NCBI GenBank assembly: GCA_032358165.1
Contig: JAALGY010000031.1
Coordinates: 2,790,001-2,854,000 of the forward strand
Origin: Diplosphaera chodatii
Taxonomy: Eukaryota; Chlorophyta; Trebouxiophyceae; Prasiolales; Stichococcaceae
Direction of reading: 5' to 3'
Length of the DNA: 64,000 bases
A model generated the notes under the pieces. That model saw nothing but the letters and a program-made list of their open reading frames with translations, was not told the origin of the DNA and ran no database searches. The number at the start of each line of letters is the position of its first letter. The stretch's first letter is position 1. This document shows positions 59,316 through 64,000 of the stretch, piece by piece. A program made the position numbers and the translations under genes.

Positions 59316-61565
59316 ATGCACGGCGAGGCGCCCAGCCCGCTGCAGCTGCACACGCCGCCCGGCGCGGGCCCGGTGAAGGAGGAGCGCCTGCAGCCGCGGG
59401 GCCGCGTCGACCTGCACGCTGCGGCGCCCAGCGACAGCTCTGTTGCGGTGCGGCACCGTGCGTCAAACCATCCAGACATGCCAACCCTATTTGGTTGTAA
59501 GGGTCGCCACTTGTAGTACCCATGATCTGCTGGAAACACTGGTGACCAGCTTGCAGTGGTACTCTGCCGTAGTATACTGCAAGCAGTCCATGATCAACCA
59601 GGGATCGACACATACCACCCCTTGCCTGGCGCTTGCCTTCGCCCACTGTTGGGCACTGATGTTTGTCCCGTGGCCGCGAGCAGCGCGCCATGGAGTTTCT
59701 GGACACCCCGGAGCCGGGGTCCGCGCCTCCCACGTACGCCCCGCCGCACAGCGCGGTGCGCTTCGTGCCGACGGGCGCGGCGGCGACGGCCGAGGGCGCC
59801 GAGGGCGGCCTTGCGGCGCCGGAGACGCCGCTCCTGGGCGGGCCTCCAAGACCCTCACCTGCTGAAGGTAGCTGCTGATGCATGCTGCTGCTCAGCCCAG
59901 CAGCCTCTGTGCAGAGTTCATGCTGGCAGGTCAGCGTTCATGGTGCTGCCGGCCACTTGGAGGTGCACTGGCCAGCTGTCCGCGGTCGACGTGCGTCACT
60001 CCCTGCAGGGTGGCAGGACAGCAGGCTGGTGGACCTGCTGCTGTGGCGGCGGCCGCTGGCGAGCCTGGTGGCGGCGCTGCTGGCGGCCGCCGCGCTCGCA
60101 CTTGGGGAGTTTGCGCTGCGGGGCGGGCACGGCCTCACGCTGCTCACAGGTGCTCGCCAAAAGAACTTCCGACTGCTGGTGTCAGTGACACCATGAGCTG
60201 CATGCGCTATGGACGCTTGACTATTACACACCACCGCAGACGGGTCGCACATGACCAGGGCAGTCCATGGACTCCTATGCGGGGGCGCTGTGCGATGCCC
60301 CATGTGGCGCATGAGCTTCTGACCTGTCTGAATGTGCGGCGGATGCGGTACAGGGCTGGCGTACGTGCTGCTGGCGGACGTGGGCGCCAACTTCCTGCGC
60401 TCCATGGTGTCCGCCAGGTGGCGCGACAGCTCCGCCTGGGGCCGCTCTGAGGTGGGCAAACCCTAAACCCTGACGCTGGCAGCAAACCAGGCCTGAACCG
60501 ATGCACCTGCCAGTCCGCCAGCACACATTGGCCTGAATGTGCTCATGCCCTATGCCAGCCATGTGCAAGGTGCCGCGCAAAGGGTGGTGCTCGCATTGCT
60601 GTCTGATGTCACGATGGCTGCGTCCTGCACTGCAGGTTGCGGCAGCTGTGGCGGATGCAGCGGCGGGGGCGGTTTACTCGGCGGCCGCAGCGCACGACGC
60701 CTGGCTGACGTCGAGGGACCCTGCGGCGACGCTGCAGGCCGCGGCGGCGCTGTGGGCGCTGTCGATACTGGGCCGCCTGCTCAGCGTGTGGCGGCTGCTG
60801 GCGCTGGCGGCCGTCCTGGCCTTCACGGTGCCGGCGGCCGCCGACGCCCACCGGCACCGCCTAGACAAGGCGTGGCGCGACGGCAGCCGCGCCGCGCAGG
60901 TGTGGATGTTGATTGACAAGCGTGTCCGTGCATCGTCTGCTTCCGGGGCGCCCTGCTGTGCACTGTGGTACGAGGTACTCGTAGGGAATTTTACCAATGG
61001 AGTTCCACGCCGGCTACCATGCTCGGCTGCGAGCCGTGCGCCTCTACGTGCAGGCGCGGCTGGAGGCCCTGCAGCTGGGGCGGGGCGCCAAGGCGGCCGC
61101 GCTGGCGCTGGCGCTGCTGGGGGCGCTCGCGTGCTGCGGGTGGGCGGACCGGGCCGCCGCAGCGCTGCTTGCGCTGCTGCTGGTCCGCTGCCACCTCAGC
61201 GTCTCAGAGGTGCGTGCCAGAGGCTGTTAGAGGGTCAGAAGTGTCGATGACGTGTCACCGTCTCCAGCGGCTCAGGGCTCAAGGGCATCGAGGGGGTTGG
61301 CAACGCTGTGTTCCGGCCGTTCACATGTGCAGCGCTGCTTGCCCCTGAAGGATCTGCAAGATGAGGACAGCGCAAAGGTGCGCAGCTGACCAGTTTGCGT
61401 GACAACCCGGTGTTTGTGTCGCAGGTGGACGCCATCGTGTCGACAGCAGAGCCGTATGCGGCGTCAGCCAAGAAGCGCGCCCGCCGGCTCAGCCTGGCGG
61501 CTGGGGAGCTGATGAACCGGCGGGTCAGCTTCGGCGCCAGCCCCGCCAAGCCCCACCGCAGATGA
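59316..61565 (+). CDS. Reticulon-like ER membrane protein
   Basis: Seven exons: 59316-59447, 59684-59867, 60009-60149, 60354-60451, 60636-60899, 60985-61209 and 61425-61565, 394 aa. Reticulons shape tubular ER through two long hydrophobic hairpins. Here the diagnostic opening VDLLLWRRPLASLVAALL is followed by a long hydrophobic stretch and TLLTGLAYVLLADVGANFLRS. The second hairpin is SILGRLLSVWRLLALAAVLAFTVPAAADAHR, followed by a linker with RHRLDKAW. A further hydrophobic pair (AALALALLGALACCGWADRAAAALLALLLV) and a basic C-terminal tail follow. The N-terminal ~105 residues are Pro/Ala-rich and cytosolic. The start could instead be the Met at 59690, and exon 6 could begin 15 bases later. The assignment rests on the LLLW motif and hydropathy. 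Confidence 0.7.
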
Positions 61566-61965
61566 CGCTCCTGTCCGCCGGATCAGGAGTTTGTGTCACG
61601 ATGAAGATGGTGTGCGGCTCACACTCGGAGCTGGCAGGCACGCCACGCTTTGGGTGTTGGCAGCACGACGGTGCGACTGCTGTGGGTGGTGTGGCTCGCC
61701 AGACAGTTCGTCTGAGATACCATGTACACTAGGACCCGCACGGCTGCCGCCTTCAGCCTGACTCGCCCCTGCTCTATGATTTCGTGGTTTGCATCAGCAG
61801 CACTCGGTGCAGGATGCAAGGGGCAACAGCCATGAGCGTGCCGGTCGCCATAAGCTGCTGGGCTCTTGTTCACAGCGCCCATTGTTCACAGGAACAGAGC
61901 ACCCACATAGTACGGTAACATAGTAACACGGGGCCTTGTCACATGCTCGGCAAATCAGCTACATG
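61566..61965. other. Convergent intergenic region
   Basis: It is 400 bp between the stop codons of the reticulon-like gene (+) and the low-complexity protein gene (-). No coding signal and no clear polyadenylation motif were seen on either strand. Confidence 0.5.
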
Positions 61966-64000
61966 TCATGCTGAAACGCGTGACCGCTGCGCCGGGCGCT
62001 CGAGGCCGAAAAAGTCGCAGACGATGTCAAAGCCATCGCGGGGCGGCCGCCTGCCCTTCGGCTTGCCGCTGCCCCAGCTGCCTCTCGTCGCCTCCCTTCT
62101 GGCGAAGCCCGAGCCCAGCACCCGTGCCACCTCCTCATCTTCGTTCGGGCTGCCGCCGGCGCCCAGCCACTCTGCCAAGGCCCCGGCGCCCTGGGCTGTC
62201 TGCGGGGTGCCATCACGAGCGCCGCCAGTGCCTGATGGCGCAGCTGCAGCCGCTGCCGCGCCTACTGCTGCTGGACACGCGTGCTCTTCTGCCGCTGCGG
62301 ATGCCACTGCTGCTGCTGCTGCTGCACCAGTCCCGCTGGCAGCACGTGCTGAAGCATCCATGCCTTCGTCCTCAAGCCCAGCATCGCCGAAGGCTGGTAC
62401 TGCCAAAGTCCCTCGGACCGTTGACGCCTCCTCGTGTGGCTCAGGCACCGTTTGACTGCTGCCGCCAGCCTGCCAGTGCTCAATTGCTGTGCCCTGCAGC
62501 TCTGCAACGTCGCCAGGGCCAATGCGCGTATCTGCGATGGCGCTCTCGGCAATGGGCTGCAGCAAGCGCTGTGCTGTTGCAAGCGCCGGGGTCGCAGTTG
62601 TCAGCTGCCGCTGTGCTGGCGTCTGCAGCGCAGCTGATGGAGTGATCAGCTGTGCTGACGCAACTGACGAGCACACCACCGCTGGCGACGGCAGCGGCAC
62701 AGAGGCCGGGTGCAGGGGCTGCATGTGCATGCAAACCAGAAGTCAGTTGCGGGGCTGCGGTCTTGATTGTGTCGCAGTGCACACGATGCCTATGCAGCAG
62801 GGCAGGTGGCGTCCAGGGAGATACAGACGACTGGCGACTGAGCGCTCATGCAGGGGTACCTGAGTGAGCTGCGACGCGGGCCGCTGCGCCAGCTGGGGCG
62901 TCGGGAAGGACAAGCCGGTCGGCTGCCGCTGCGTGAGGGCCGCCGGCAGCGGCGACTGCATCGGCTGCAGGGACAGCAGGCTGTCGCTGGGGCCTGCGCC
63001 GGGGACGTTCCCCCGAGCGGGGCCGCCGCTGCTCTGCTGGCCAGGCGGTGCGGACCTGCTGCCGGCGCTGCTGCCGCCGCCGCTGCTGCCCGCTTTAGGC
63101 CGCTGCCGACCGTCCTGGCCGCCGCCGCTGGCTGGCGTCACCTGCGTGGCTGCGTGGCCGGAGCCGCGCAGGCTGTCTGGTGCGCACTGGCTGGCCGAGC
63201 CGCCGCTGCTGCGGTGCTGGCTGGACGACGCGAGCGTGAGGTTGAGCTGCTGGCGAGGCGCGAGCGCCCCCGAGCCGCTGCCACCGCTGCCGTGGTGGCT
63301 GGTGGCGGCCGGGCTGGAACCCGTCAGCTCGAGGCCCTGTGGCTGGCGGGACGGCTGCGCTGCTGCAGCGCCAGCGCCGCTGCCGCTGCCAGGGTGGCTG
63401 GAGGGCGCCTGGCTGGGGGCTGGCGCACCCAGGCTGGAGTCGGTGAGCGGCGCCTGCCCGCACTGCACATGCTGCAAGTCGTCCAGCTGCAGTCAGCCAG
63501 CAGTACTGATATTTAAAGCCTGTGCCGGGTGCTACTAAGCTAAGCCACCAGGGTGAAAGGTGCACGGCCTGCTGCAGTACAGAGACCCTGAAAGCCTCAC
63601 CTCCAATGTTCCGTTCGCAAAGTCACCACCAAGCGATGCTCCAAAGTCCTGTGTGATCGGAGCAGGGGCAGCAAACGCCCTGCAGCGAAGGCGGCAATTT
63701 ACGGCGGCAAGCAGCAGGCCATTGGCATGGGTGTTCACATTGGCATGCAGTGATTGCACCAAGCGGCTGGCTGCAAGATGGGCCAGTGCATGCACACTGC
63801 ACACACTCACCCCAAGACACTGGTCTCTGTCGGTGACGGCAAACACGGCTGGCTCTCTGGCCCCCCAACTAGCTGCGGGGGCGACTGCAGCGGTGAGGCT
63901 GGGGCAGACTCCTGTCCCAAATGGATCGCACATCAGCCAGCGGTATGAATGGTGCAGCATTGACCATGCATTGAAATCAGACCAGAACAGCAACCAGGCG
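61966..64000 (-). CDS. Low-complexity Ser/Gly/Ala/Gln-rich protein, 5' partial
   Basis: Supported exons in descending order are 63648-63601 (DFGASLGGDFANGTLE), 63486-62860 and 62718-61966, all joined in phase 0. An earlier exon ending at 63811 (donor GTGAGT, ...DRDQCLG) is likely, but its start is uncertain, and the 5' end lies beyond the window. The visible ~475 residues are almost wholly disordered: Ser/Gly/Gln-rich first, then Ala-rich with acidic stretches. They end in a compact block KPKGRRPPRDGFDIVCDFFGLE that looks like a short conserved or interaction motif. No catalytic domain is seen and no family is recognised. A regulatory or scaffold role would be guesswork. Confidence 0.6.

Noticed and set aside
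61968..63538. Several + frames of 200+ codons near the window end
   Set aside because: They are antisense to - strand exons that join in phase 0 with good splice sites and have coherent composition.

Overview
The window is nuclear DNA of a eukaryote, very probably a green alga of the Chlorella/trebouxiophyte type. The basis is high GC with strong G/C at third codon positions, many short introns (about 65-360 bp) ending in TGCAG, TGTAA motifs shortly after several stop codons, Ser-Pro-Pro-Pro wall-glycoprotein tracts, an SBP-box transcription factor and plastid-type transit peptides. The exact species cannot be told from sequence alone. Gene models were assembled by hand: each exon junction was chosen so that splice dinucleotides and reading phase agree, and every complete CDS sums to a multiple of three.

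Positions 1-29343 (+) are the 3' part of one enormous secreted, hydroxyproline-rich glycoprotein gene whose 5' end lies outside the window; 9,448 codons are visible. In order it carries 13 almost identical 975-bp units, each encoding a fibro-slime/PA14-like domain. Then come kilobases of (SPPP)n tract interrupted by five copies of a Cys-containing domain, two copies of a second unknown domain, three PA14 domains, two copies of a Cys-rich domain, and an Asp/Arg-rich tail. It reads as a modular extracellular matrix, wall or adhesion protein.

Positions 30149-64000 hold ordinary intron-rich genes. They are a plastid-targeted membrane protein of unknown function (30149-37230, -); a YLPM1/ZAP3-like P-loop protein (37815-41655, +), divergent from it; an acylaminoacyl-peptidase (42566-47522, +); an AI-2E-family (PerM/TqsA-like) membrane protein (about 47914-50832, +); an SBP-domain transcription factor (51794-55531, +); two related small proteins (56565-56804 and 57827-58605, both -), one intronless and one with two introns; a reticulon-like membrane protein (59316-61565, +); and the 3' part of a low-complexity protein gene (61966 to beyond 64000, -). 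No operons, CRISPR arrays, rRNA, tRNA or transposon genes were recognised.

The most unusual points are the near-perfect 13-copy domain array inside a giant wall protein, its unnamed repeated domains, a cluster of GC-AG introns (four or five in two adjacent genes), and the retrocopy-like small-protein pair. The neighbouring housekeeping genes show no evident functional link to the giant protein.
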